Of a stretch of 64,000 nt of DNA, positions 36,151-44,414 are shown piece after piece. A program made the translations under genes and the position numbers. Under the pieces are notes generated by a model. The model did not search any database. It saw only the letters and a list, made by a program, of their open reading frames with translations, and was not told the DNA's origin. Position 1 is the stretch's first letter; every line of letters starts with the position of its first letter. This DNA is from Armatimonadota bacterium (lineage in GTDB: Bacteria > Armatimonadota > Fimbriimonadia > Fimbriimonadales > Fimbriimonadaceae). The stretch covers positions 1-64,000 of the forward strand of contig DAIDHV010000004.1 in assembly GCA_027451905.1 (NCBI GenBank), given 5' to 3'.

Positions 36151-38760
36151 ATGGAGAAGGGGAATACACTGAACAAGATGAGATTGGCAGGGCTTATTGG
36201 TGGAATTGTGTTGGCAAGCTATGCCAATGGTCAGGCTCCAGGCTTGCAAGTGCAAATCAAAAGCGGGACAGGGCTGTTTGTGTCTGTTGACGGGGTACCC
36301 GTTATTCAGGGCAGCGGCATTCAGTACTACGCTCCTGGTTGGACCAAAGGCTACTACAGTACTCAGTATGCCTATCAAAACGTCAAGGAAATTGCAAGCA
36401 ACCAATACTTGCTGACATTTGCGTCTCCGGATGGCAAAGCGTCTGGAGCGGAAACCTTCAAATTAGTGGGTGGCGTCTTGACCGTAAGTGCCAGCCTGAA
36501 CTGGGCCAGCCAGGAGCCTTGCTCAATTGAATGCACTGCGGCTCAGGTTTGGGGTGATGCGGTGATGTCAAGCCCGTACCAAGCCAAAGGCAGCCAAAAC
36601 CTAACGTTTGGCAATGCCCCTTCTGCAAGCGAATCAGAAGATGCAAGGACGTTTAGCCACCTAACAAGACCGGTGACCTTAAGCGGTCGATGGGGCCAGA
36701 TGAAATTCCAAGTCATGCAGCCTCAAAATCAGTGGATTGCATTTGATGCTAGGAATTGGCCCCAAGATTGGACGCAAGGCAAGAATTTTCTATGGTTTGG
36801 CATTGGTGGCTGCCCCATCACAAAAGGCAAGACCGTGACAATTCAATACTCAATCCAACTGTCACCTTCTCCACTTGGTTCGGGGGTTAAGCAGCACGTA
36901 GCCTTAACTCCAAGTCCCGTTCCATCCGCAACATATTTGCCTAACTTCAAACTTCCGCTTTTGCCATTTCCAAAGCAGATCCATTTAAGCCAAGACAAGG
37001 GGCTTGAAATTACCGGTGCGTGGAGGCTTCCGGTCGGCTACTTTCTTCATATCAATGAGTTTTTTGATCTACTCAAAAACAGATTTACATTAGAAAAGCC
37101 GACCTCCTCGACTCCAAAAGTCGAGTTTGATGGCGGGCTTGGGGATCTTCACCTGCCTCCCGAGGCCTTTACAATCAAAATCACATCTCATGGGGTCAGC
37201 GTATTGGGGGAAGACGATAATGGATTGCGTTTTGGACTGCGCAGATTAGCGCTGCTTGCCTACAGCAAAGGTGGCAAAGTCTACTTGCCAATAGGCACGA
37301 TGACCGATTGGCCAACCGTAACCTGGCGCGGATTTCACCTGTTTTCTGGGCCGGACGCCTTGCCGTTCCAAACAAAACTTTATGATCGAGTCTTAGGACC
37401 ACTTGGCTTTAATCATGCCGTGATTCAGTGCGATAGAACGGCTTGGGACTGTTTGCCAAATGTCCGCGGCGCAGGAATTATGTCTAAGCAAGACTTGGCA
37501 AAGCTTTTTGCCATGTACCGCTCAAGGGGGATTTCTCCAATTCCTTTAATCGAGAGCTTTGGTCATGATAGCTGGCTGTTCAAAAATGGTGGCAATTTAA
37601 ACCTCGCGGTGAATCCAAATCAGCCCTATGCCCTCGATCCTCGGAAGATAGGCACCGCTCAACTGTTGGGAAACATTTGGAAAGAAGCCATTGATCTTCT
37701 GCACCCTTCGACCATCCATTTTGGATGCGATGAAGTGGATATGGTTGGATTTCCAGAAAACCAGGATCTTCTCACCCAGCTCTGGCCCCTGCAAATGAAA
37801 ACCCTGAGCAAAATTGCTACCGAAAGTCATGTAAAAATGATGCTTTGGGGTGATGAAATGCTTGCCAAAGGGCAAGCCCCCGATGCCTGCAATGCTCCCA
37901 GCGAAGCAGCTGCCGAGAAGCGGTTGTCGGCGATTCCAAAGGGTGCATACATAGCCGACTGGCACTATGCCAACAATCCAGATTTTAACGCCTACACCAC
38001 TTCTTTAAATTATTGGCAAAACGCAGGGTTGAATCCAATCGCCTCAACATGGTACCAAAGCAAGAATGTGGCAGGTTTTGATGCCGCCGCCGCCCAAGTG
38101 AAAGCGGGAACCTTGCAAACCACATGGTGTGGAGTCAATAGCTCCTTTTCTGATCCGATCCATGCCTTTGATCAATTTGCCGCCTTCGTTCTTGCCGCTG
38201 AATATAGCTGGACTGGTCGTCAGGACCCTCCAGACCAGTTGAGCTACAACTATCGAAAAGTCTTTTGGCACCTTTATTTTCAGGGGCCGCTGGCGGTCAA
38301 ACCTAGTGCTGGAGACCTTTGTTCTGACGGAACCACCGGCCGGTTTGCGGTTGGGAGGTACCGATTTGACCAGATCGCGCCGGCTGAACTTGGCTCCGGT
38401 TTAGACCCCGTGAACTCAAACTATCCAACCGAAGTGCAATTCCGGCTGACAAGCCCAGTCACTGCCAATAAGCTAGCGGTTGCCTGTTATTGCGCTCATA
38501 GCTTGCCCCAGCACGGAATTGCGGGCAAGGTGACTGTGCATCTTACAAGCGGGAAAACGGTTTCAAAAGAGTTGGAATACGGTAGGGATGTCCGAACCAA
38601 AGATTCTAAAAAAGTGGCACCGCTCTCGGAAAATGGCAGCGGAATCTATGCTGTTGTCATTCCTTTCTCTAAGGCAGAAGATGTTGCCTGGATCGAGGTC
38701 AAAGCAGAGGGCTCTGCGGCTGGCATCACGGTTGTCGGACTAAGTTTGCTTGATAAATAA
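36151..38760 (+). CDS. Secreted GH20-like beta-N-acetylhexosaminidase family protein
   Basis: This protein has about 869 residues. A signal peptide (MRLAGLIGGIVLASYANGQ) lies near the N-terminus. A beta-rich region of roughly 250 residues follows, then a GH20b-like domain with EDDNGLRFGLRRLALLA. The (beta/alpha)8 domain begins at DWPTVTWRGFHLF, and the catalytic Asp527-Glu528 pair sits in HFGCDEVDM, against HIGGDEV in classical GH20. Such enzymes remove terminal GlcNAc or GalNAc. The C-terminal ~140 residues look like a beta-sandwich. ATGs at 36151 and 36178 are both possible, and a GGAGAAGGGG stretch lies between them. The substrate is unknown. Confidence 0.85.
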   Translation: MEKGNTLNKMRLAGLIGGIVLASYANGQAPGLQVQIKSGTGLFVSVDGVPVIQGSGIQYYAPGWTKGYYSTQYAYQNVKEIASNQYLLTFASPDGKASGAETFKLVGGVLTVSASLNWASQEPCSIECTAAQVWGDAVMSSPYQAKGSQNLTFGNAPSASESEDARTFSHLTRPVTLSGRWGQMKFQVMQPQNQWIAFDARNWPQDWTQGKNFLWFGIGGCPITKGKTVTIQYSIQLSPSPLGSGVKQHVALTPSPVPSATYLPNFKLPLLPFPKQIHLSQDKGLEITGAWRLPVGYFLHINEFFDLLKNRFTLEKPTSSTPKVEFDGGLGDLHLPPEAFTIKITSHGVSVLGEDDNGLRFGLRRLALLAYSKGGKVYLPIGTMTDWPTVTWRGFHLFSGPDALPFQTKLYDRVLGPLGFNHAVIQCDRTAWDCLPNVRGAGIMSKQDLAKLFAMYRSRGISPIPLIESFGHDSWLFKNGGNLNLAVNPNQPYALDPRKIGTAQLLGNIWKEAIDLLHPSTIHFGCDEVDMVGFPENQDLLTQLWPLQMKTLSKIATESHVKMMLWGDEMLAKGQAPDACNAPSEAAAEKRLSAIPKGAYIADWHYANNPDFNAYTTSLNYWQNAGLNPIASTWYQSKNVAGFDAAAAQVKAGTLQTTWCGVNSSFSDPIHAFDQFAAFVLAAEYSWTGRQDPPDQLSYNYRKVFWHLYFQGPLAVKPSAGDLCSDGTTGRFAVGRYRFDQIAPAELGSGLDPVNSNYPTEVQFRLTSPVTANKLAVACYCAHSLPQHGIAGKVTVHLTSGKTVSKELEYGRDVRTKDSKKVAPLSENGSGIYAVVIPFSKAEDVAWIEVKAEGSAAGITVVGLSLLDK

Positions 38761-38922
38761 CCTAGCTCATTGCCTCAAGACAGAGTGGGCAAGAGGCTCG
38801 AATGTGTTTCGATTCTCCATCGAGAGGCGGAATCGGCGGCAACCTGTTGATCAACGCCACCAACCCAGTAGATTGATGGGGAATCGGCAGCTAATTGAAC
38901 CACGTCTGTTGTGAATGCTAAA

Positions 38923-40023
38923 TTACAACTGCATCGGCATGACAACATAAACCGAGTCAGTTGTTGCCTCGGCGGGTTTAAAGACAACGGGTCGGGTGTT
39001 TTCGGTAATTTCTATCTTGACTCCCGGAGAATCAGTGCTGGACAGAAAATCTTGAATGTATTTTCCGTTAAAGGCTAAGGCAACGTTCCCGTTTTCTGCA
39101 ATGACGGGGACTTCTTCATGAGCGTCACCCCTATCTTCAGATCTAGCCGTGATCGTGATGACATCTCCATCGGCTTGAAGTTTAATTCGATTTCCACTAT
39201 CTCTGGCGATGATCATCGTGCGCTTGATTTTCTCTTCTAGCTGATCACTTTCAACCGTCCAAAGTCTTGTCGGTTCACCCGGCATAATCCTTTCCCAATT
39301 GGGAAAGACACCCTGCAGAAGCTGAGAAACAATTTTGGCTCCGTTGCACTCAACACCGATCTGACCATTTCCAAATCTGAGTTCGACTTCGTCATCATCA
39401 CCAAGGGGCAAACTCTTGATGGCTTTGAGTGCTTTTTCGGGCACAATGACCGACATATCCTCGTGAGGAGTAGGCAGATCAAGGGATCTCACGGCAAGCC
39501 GATGGGTATCGGTGGCAACCAACTGTAGTTTGTTGTCTTTGCACGTGAATAGGACTCCGGTTAAGACCTGGCGGTGGCTGTCTGGAGAGACTGCAAAAAT
39601 GACCGAATTGATCGCGTCAACTAGGTGCTTCATAGGCAGCTTGACCGAAGTTTCGCTTGGCAATGAGGGCAATTCAATGAAGTCTTCCGACTCCATCATT
39701 TGCAGCTGATATTCAGAGGCACCCATTGTGACCTTGGAAAACTGACTTCCATTGGCTTCCAAATGGATATCGCCGTCGGGCATGGCGTTGATGATGTCGG
39801 CAAGAGTCTTCGCCGATATGCAGGCAGATCCAGGCTCTTCAACCAAGCATGCCAATGACTTTTCGATCCACATAGATTGATCGCTTCCAACCACACGGAT
39901 GGAGTTCTTTTGCGCCTCAATTTTAAGGGTCATAAAAATCTTAAGGGCAGAGCGGTTTGCAACCGCCATATTCGCCATGTTAACGGCATCAGAGAGTTCT
40001 TTTCGGGGACAATCGAATCGCAT
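38923..40023 (-). CDS. dnaN: DNA polymerase III sliding clamp, beta subunit
   Basis: This 366-residue ring subunit tethers DNA polymerase III to DNA. It consists of three similar domains. The N-terminal MRFDCPRKELSDAVNMA, then LTGVLFTCKDNKLQLVATDTHRLA, matches domain 2, and the C-terminal VVMPMQL matches the family VMPMRL that contacts client peptides. Unusually, it is not beside dnaA or recF; the anti-sigma and ECF sigma genes lie directly upstream (14 bp gap). It is probably the last gene of that transcript. The end converges on the GH20 gene across a 162-bp gap. Confidence 0.96.
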   Translation of the reverse strand: MRFDCPRKELSDAVNMANMAVANRSALKIFMTLKIEAQKNSIRVVGSDQSMWIEKSLACLVEEPGSACISAKTLADIINAMPDGDIHLEANGSQFSKVTMGASEYQLQMMESEDFIELPSLPSETSVKLPMKHLVDAINSVIFAVSPDSHRQVLTGVLFTCKDNKLQLVATDTHRLAVRSLDLPTPHEDMSVIVPEKALKAIKSLPLGDDDEVELRFGNGQIGVECNGAKIVSQLLQGVFPNWERIMPGEPTRLWTVESDQLEEKIKRTMIIARDSGNRIKLQADGDVITITARSEDRGDAHEEVPVIAENGNVALAFNGKYIQDFLSSTDSPGVKIEITENTRPVVFKPAEATTDSVYVVMPMQL

Positions 40024-40037
40024 AGTGTTTTCTGAGA

Positions 40038-40328
40038 TTAGCCTTGTAGAGGCAGTTTAAGTTGTAAGTGAGACGGGTCTGGAGAGCGCTTAAGCATTTC
40101 AACCCCCGAAGCATAGACTTTCATGAGGATGCGCTGATAGGATTCCTCGGTGAATTCTGGCGCGGGCATACTTTTTAGGGTGTCCACCGTCCAACGAAGG
40201 TCTTCCATTTCTGCTTTGAGGTTGGGATCATTTTGGGAAGCGACTTCCATTTCGCTTTCCAGCTCTGGAGGCAATGATCTCTCTGCATAGAGATCAATGA
40301 GTTTTTTGTAAAGTTCTGATTCATTCAT
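40038..40328 (-). CDS. Putative zinc-less anti-sigma factor
   Basis: This 96-residue, highly charged helical protein has no membrane helix. It contains LYAERSLPPELESEMEVA and then PEFTEESYQRILMKVYASG. Its start ATG lies within the last 8 bases of the ECF sigma gene, the normal position for a cognate anti-sigma factor. The acidic N-terminal half resembles anti-sigma domains, but the HCXXC zinc motif is absent. No sensor or membrane domain is present, so any signal would be cytosolic. The role is inferred from position. Confidence 0.65.
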   Translation of the reverse strand: MNESELYKKLIDLYAERSLPPELESEMEVASQNDPNLKAEMEDLRWTVDTLKSMPAPEFTEESYQRILMKVYASGVEMLKRSPDPSHLQLKLPLQG

Positions 40329-40872
40329 GACTTTGATGGTTCCACGTTTCGTTTAATTTGGCTTTGAGTGCCTTCCTACCCCGATAAAGCCTAGATTTAA
40401 GGGCAGGAACTGTGATCTGCAAAAACTCGGCAGCTTCTTTGGCTGCATAATCTTCCAAATCACAGAGCACAAGCGGTTCTTGATATTCAAATGGCAATTC
40501 TGATAGGGCTTGCTGAACGGCAAGCCGCAAAGCGGTTTTTTCGTCCCCACCTGCATATTGTAGGTCTGGAGGCAATTCAAGCAAACGGTGCTGCCGGATT
40601 TTATCGATGCACAAGTTCCTTGCGATCCTAAAAATCCAGGTTCGAAAGGCAGCGTCTGCACGTAGCTCATTGGATTTGCGGAGCACCCGCAGAAAAGTTT
40701 CTGCTGCCACGTCCTCCGCATCTTGACGATTGCCAAGGGTGCGGTAACAAAATCTAAAGATTCTTTCGCCGTAGAGTTCATAGATTCCCGCCAATGCTCC
40801 AGGATCACCTTGAGCAAGGGCATCAAGCCAGCGCTTCTCAACAAGAGAATCTTTATCCGCATCATCAGGCAT
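40321..40872 (-). CDS. ECF-type RNA polymerase sigma factor
   Basis: This 183-residue sigma70-family factor has region 2 (GERIFRFCYRTLGNRQDAED, then WIFRIARNLCIDKIR), which melts and binds the -10 element. Region 4 (LSELPFEYQEPLVLCDLED, then AAEFLQITVPALKSRLYRGR) is the -35 binding helix-turn-helix. Regions 1 and 3 are absent, as in ECF factors. I chose the ATG at 40872; a TTG at 40956 would add 28 residues with no conserved pattern. It overlaps the anti-sigma gene by 8 bp, and dnaN follows. Confidence 0.9.
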   Translation of the reverse strand: MPDDADKDSLVEKRWLDALAQGDPGALAGIYELYGERIFRFCYRTLGNRQDAEDVAAETFLRVLRKSNELRADAAFRTWIFRIARNLCIDKIRQHRLLELPPDLQYAGGDEKTALRLAVQQALSELPFEYQEPLVLCDLEDYAAKEAAEFLQITVPALKSRLYRGRKALKAKLNETWNHQSHE

Positions 40873-40985
40873 AGGGAAGGACGTTTCCACACACCAAAGC
40901 GGTGCGTGACCTTCTATTTTAGCTTGAGTTTGACCTAATATGCCAGGTAAGTTCAACAGGATTCAATATCAAACCGCAATTTGTA

Positions 40986-41246
40986 TTAAGGATGGGCGTC
41001 TGGGTTCAGGAGGAAAGCAAACACATCATAACAGGCTGGGCAGCCTAGCAGACCGGTTTGTTCAACCTCGGCAGAAGTTGTTTTGCAAAGCGGGCAAGAC
41101 TTATCAAGCGGGTTGGTTGAACCTCTCTGCACAGCGAAAGCAGAGCCAAATTCAGAGAGAGGCAGCCCCGCGTAATCTAGTGATGTTTGAAAAGTGTGCC
41201 CTGCGTAGTGGACTTTCCACCTACTTGGGCTAGAATGGAGTTCCAT
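40986..41246 (-). CDS. McsA-like zinc-ribbon protein without UvrB/UvrC motif
   Basis: This 86-residue protein has CPLCKTT and GLLGCPACYDVFAFLL, two CXXC pairs spaced as in McsA (CPXCGTT ... GXXGCXXCYXXF). In Firmicutes, McsA activates the arginine kinase McsB and modulates CtsR. McsA normally has two zinc ribbons and a UvrB/UvrC motif; only the C-terminal-type ribbon is visible here, so the protein is truncated or a distinct small form. It starts inside the last 17 bases of ilvE. No mcsB, clpC or ctsR is nearby. The function is not known. Confidence 0.65.
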   Translation of the reverse strand: MELHSSPSRWKVHYAGHTFQTSLDYAGLPLSEFGSAFAVQRGSTNPLDKSCPLCKTTSAEVEQTGLLGCPACYDVFAFLLNPDAHP

Positions 41247-42102
41247 TTTGAACTTCTTTGAGGAACAAATTCCTCAATGCAATTGAGGCGGGACCGGGTT
41301 TTCCGTCTCCGATCAACCTGCCATCCAATGACACCAAACTGATAAGTTCTGCCGCTGTACCGGTTAAAAAGCACTCTGAAGCGGTGAAAACGTCAAAGGG
41401 GGTCAAAAAGTCTTCTTGAACCGAAAATCCATTTTGCTTGGCGATTTCCATAATCGTGTTTCTAGTGATCCCTTCCAAGATTCCACAACTGGGGTGGGGA
41501 GTCTTGAGGACGTTTCCAGACACAAGAAAGATGTTTTCGCCAGTGCACTCCGTGAGTTCTCCACGGTGGTTTAGCATCATCGCTTCATCGGCTTGAACTT
41601 GGTTGGCCTTGTACTTGGCTAGAATGTTTCCTGCATACCTTCCAATGCACTTGAGGCGAGGATCCAACGCGTCACTTGGAATAACCCTGACCGGTGAAGT
41701 AACGGCAGAAAGCCCCGTTGTGTACATTTCTGGTGGGAAAAGAGCCAAAGTGTTGACCATTATCATCACATTAGGCTTGTTATCAATGTATTTAGGGTCA
41801 AGCCCTAATCCGTTGCCCCGTGTGACATTCAGGCGGATGTAGCCATCGGCAAGACCCGCTTCCGCGCAAACTCTGAGGATGGTTGCATTGAGCTCAGGCT
41901 GAGGGATCGTCATGTTGAATCCCAAATACCGGCAGCCATGATACAAACGCGTTAGATGTTCGTCCAACTTAAAGACCTTTGAGCCGTAGATTCGAATCCC
42001 TTCAAATAGACCGTCCCCGTAGAGATGGGCATGATCTGCAACCGGAACCGTTGCTGATTCCAAGGCCATCGTTTCTCCATTTAGCCAGACAAGTTTGGGC
42101 AT
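41230..42102 (-). CDS. ilvE: Branched-chain amino acid aminotransferase
   Basis: This 290-residue, fold type IV PLP enzyme transaminates Leu, Ile and Val. MPKLVWLNGE begins the protein, then HLYGDGLFEGIRIYG. The PLP Lys151 is in LKCIGRYAGNILAK, followed by ADEAMMLNHRGELTECTGENIFLV and EGITRNTI. D-amino acid aminotransferase and aminodeoxychorismate lyase share the fold, but these motifs favour ilvE. I chose the ATG at 42102; a TTG at 42135 is weaker. It is divergent from the VanW gene across 120 bp that carry an inverted repeat. Confidence 0.9.
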   Translation of the reverse strand: MPKLVWLNGETMALESATVPVADHAHLYGDGLFEGIRIYGSKVFKLDEHLTRLYHGCRYLGFNMTIPQPELNATILRVCAEAGLADGYIRLNVTRGNGLGLDPKYIDNKPNVMIMVNTLALFPPEMYTTGLSAVTSPVRVIPSDALDPRLKCIGRYAGNILAKYKANQVQADEAMMLNHRGELTECTGENIFLVSGNVLKTPHPSCGILEGITRNTIMEIAKQNGFSVQEDFLTPFDVFTASECFLTGTAAELISLVSLDGRLIGDGKPGPASIALRNLFLKEVQNGTPF

Positions 42103-42158
42103 TTCAGTGAGTTTACCGGAGCGACCGAAAGCCAATCTTCAAACACAAGAACAGATTA

Positions 42159-42187
42159 TTGTGAACATCGGTATAAATTGTTCATAA
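42159..42187. promoter_or_regulatory. Operator-like inverted repeat between ilvE and the vanW gene
   Basis: TTGTGAACA (42159-42167) and TGTTCATAA (42179-42187) are inverted copies with one mismatch, 11 bases apart. They lie in the divergent gap, 36 bases before the vanW start. The first arm overlaps a possible -35 (TTGTGA) and the second a possible -10 (CATAAT), with an 18-bp spacer. A dimeric repressor could bind here. Sequence pattern only. Confidence 0.35.
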
Positions 42188-42222
42188 TTAAGTGTTGATT
42201 TAGTAGAAAGGAGTCTATTTAA

Positions 42223-43581
42223 TTGAAGAAGTTTGGAGTAAAGATTGGTGCAGCCGCGGTTGGGGTTCTGGTGCTCACCTCACTTGGCACCTTGACTGCC
42301 TTTGCGAAGATTGAGCCCAAAATCCAGCCCAATGTTTCTTTAGAGGGGATATTAGTAGGTGGGTTGACGCGCAAGGAAGCCGCCTACAAAATTAGAGTTT
42401 GGTGGCAGTCTCAGAAGGTTAAGCCACTAAAATTGGTTTGGTTAGGACATTCCGAGACCTTTCCCTCAATGACTCCCAGCCAACTAGACGTCACCATAGA
42501 CGATATCGCAAGCGTTGATCAACTGCCAATTCAATCTCCAATGATGCTTGCCGAGCATTGGGTGCATCAGACCCCTTCGGCCCCAGCCAACTACCAAGTT
42601 CTGTTCAAACGCGCTGGTATCGATCCAAGCTCTGCCTACAGGCAAATCCTTTCCTGTTTGCCAAAACCTCGGGCAGCCAAAGTCATTTATATTCCTAATA
42701 AAGGTCTCCAAAAGACTCCAGAAATACCAGCCGTTCAACTCGATTCTGCTGGCATCCTTCCTGCGGTTTCTCAGGCTGAGATCAACGGAACGCAGACAGT
42801 TGACCTGCCAATTCAAGCCGATAAAAAGCTCGTTACCAATGCTGATTTAGCCAAAATCACTGATTTTATCAGCAGCTATACAACTCATCACCCCAAACTG
42901 ATGTATGATCGCAACCAGAATATTGCAACCGCGGCTGAGACCATTAACGGCACGGTTTTGCTTCCTGGTGAGGAGTTTAGCTTCAATAAAGTTGTTGGCA
43001 AAAGAACAACCGCTAAGGGTTACAAGCAAGCGATGGTTTTTAAGGACGGCAAAGATTCGGTTGGAATTGGAGGGGGAATTTGCCAAGTCAGCACCACTCT
43101 TTACAACACCGTGTTGCTGGGCGGACTTCAGATTGTAGAAAGGCAGAACCACAGCATGCCAGTAGGATATATCAAATTAGGCCGCGATGCAACGGTTGAT
43201 TGGGGTGAGATTGATTTTAAGTTTCGGAATAGCAGTTCGGCTCCGATCGCAATTTGCGCCCAAGTTCATTCTGGCTCTTTAACCTTCCGCATTTTCGGGC
43301 AGGCTGTTCCGGGACAAACAATCCACATCGAAAGATCGCCGATCCAAGTCATTCCCCGAACCACTGAATATGTCACTTCATCCAAACTGCCACCTGGCAA
43401 GCAGATCGTGCTGATGCCGGGCAGAACTGGTCTGAAAATCAAGACTTGGAGAGTGGTCTATCTGAATGGAAAGCAGATTAGCAAGCAATATCTTGGTCAA
43501 TCTTACTACCGGATGCAGCCAAGGGTTATTGAACGTGGCCCCGGAAACTACGCGCCGATTAAACCTGCCTCGAATCCTTAA
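42223..43581 (+). CDS. VanW-family protein with peptidoglycan-binding-like and G5 domains
   Basis: This 452-residue protein has a TTG start 10 bases after an AGAAAGGAG site. It has an N-terminal signal-anchor (about 8-28) and a YoaR-like N-terminal region. The VanW domain spans about 240-345: VLLPGEEFSFNKVVGKRT, then GIGGGICQVSTTLYNTVLL and NHSMPVGYI. A G5-like domain (about 385-440) ends the protein. VanW-domain proteins are found in vancomycin-resistance clusters and in spore and wall biology, but their biochemical function is not defined. It converges on murQ (8 bp apart). Confidence 0.88.
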   Translation: MKKFGVKIGAAAVGVLVLTSLGTLTAFAKIEPKIQPNVSLEGILVGGLTRKEAAYKIRVWWQSQKVKPLKLVWLGHSETFPSMTPSQLDVTIDDIASVDQLPIQSPMMLAEHWVHQTPSAPANYQVLFKRAGIDPSSAYRQILSCLPKPRAAKVIYIPNKGLQKTPEIPAVQLDSAGILPAVSQAEINGTQTVDLPIQADKKLVTNADLAKITDFISSYTTHHPKLMYDRNQNIATAAETINGTVLLPGEEFSFNKVVGKRTTAKGYKQAMVFKDGKDSVGIGGGICQVSTTLYNTVLLGGLQIVERQNHSMPVGYIKLGRDATVDWGEIDFKFRNSSSAPIAICAQVHSGSLTFRIFGQAVPGQTIHIERSPIQVIPRTTEYVTSSKLPPGKQIVLMPGRTGLKIKTWRVVYLNGKQISKQYLGQSYYRMQPRVIERGPGNYAPIKPASNP

Positions 43582-43589
43582 ACCAGCGT

Positions 43590-44414
43590 TTAAGGCCGTG
43601 CGCCGGTAAGACTCCGCGCCGTTTCTAGAGACCTTCTGATGTTCCAGTCGTTGACTTCGAGGATTCTTCTTGCTTCGAGGTCGTCAAGAACCGTCAGCTC
43701 TTTTAATATCCGAACACAGCGGTCTTTGAGCTTCGAGTTTTTGGCTTTGACATCAACCATTAAATTCTCGATCACCTTTCCGGATAGAACCATGGCCGCT
43801 GTACTGATTCGGTTTAGGGCCATCTTTTGGGCGGAGCCGGCCTTTAACCTAGTGGAACCGGTTAATATTTCTGGCCCCGTGTCTAGCAAAATGCTCAAAT
43901 CGGCAACTTCAAAAATGGCTGAATTTGCATTGTTGGCTATCGCACAGGTCCAGACTCCTTTTTGCCGAGAGTGGCGCAACCCGCTAAGAACAAAGGGGGT
44001 TGACCCGCTTGCACTGAGGCCAATCACAACGTCTCTAGTATCAAGATGGAGGTCATTGAGAGCCTCAATGCTAGCCGCCTGGTTGTCTTCGGCTTCTTCG
44101 ATAGCTCGGCCACGGGCCTGAAATCCACCAGAGACAATCGCAATAAATCGGTCTGCTTCTGTGCCAAAGGTAGGTGGCATTTCCGCTGCATCCATCAACG
44201 CGATGCGGCCGCTTGTACCGCTCCCAAGGTAAATGGTTCGGCCACCTCTTGTAAAGCACTCTGCAACCTTTTCTGCGGCAAGGGCTAAATTCTCTTCCGC
44301 ACTTTGCAAGGCGCGAAAAACAAGGTGTTCTTCCTCGTTCATTAACCTTACAACTTCTTTAGCCGACATTTTGTCCAGCCCATATGATCGAGGGTTTCGG
44401 TTTTCAGTTCCCAT
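43590..44414 (-). CDS. murQ: N-acetylmuramic acid 6-phosphate etherase
   Basis: This 274-residue SIS-fold enzyme removes the lactyl ether from MurNAc-6-phosphate, giving GlcNAc-6-phosphate and D-lactate. The phosphosugar site YLGSGTSGRIALMDAAEMPP with FGTE is well conserved. SASGSTPFVLSGL and LDTGPEILTGSTRLKAGSAQK follow, the latter a MurQ hallmark. The protein is slightly shorter than the usual 300 residues, with a short C-terminal region. It overlaps the kinase gene upstream by 11 bp, which supplies its phosphorylated substrate. This is the wall-sugar recycling pathway. Confidence 0.94.
   Translation of the reverse strand: MGTENRNPRSYGLDKMSAKEVVRLMNEEEHLVFRALQSAEENLALAAEKVAECFTRGGRTIYLGSGTSGRIALMDAAEMPPTFGTEADRFIAIVSGGFQARGRAIEEAEDNQAASIEALNDLHLDTRDVVIGLSASGSTPFVLSGLRHSRQKGVWTCAIANNANSAIFEVADLSILLDTGPEILTGSTRLKAGSAQKMALNRISTAAMVLSGKVIENLMVDVKAKNSKLKDRCVRILKELTVLDDLEARRILEVNDWNIRRSLETARSLTGARP

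Noticed and set aside
40353-40892. 179-codon minus-strand frame inside the sigma gene
   Set aside because: Out-of-frame shadow of the ECF sigma gene, whose regions 2 and 4 are clear in the other frame.
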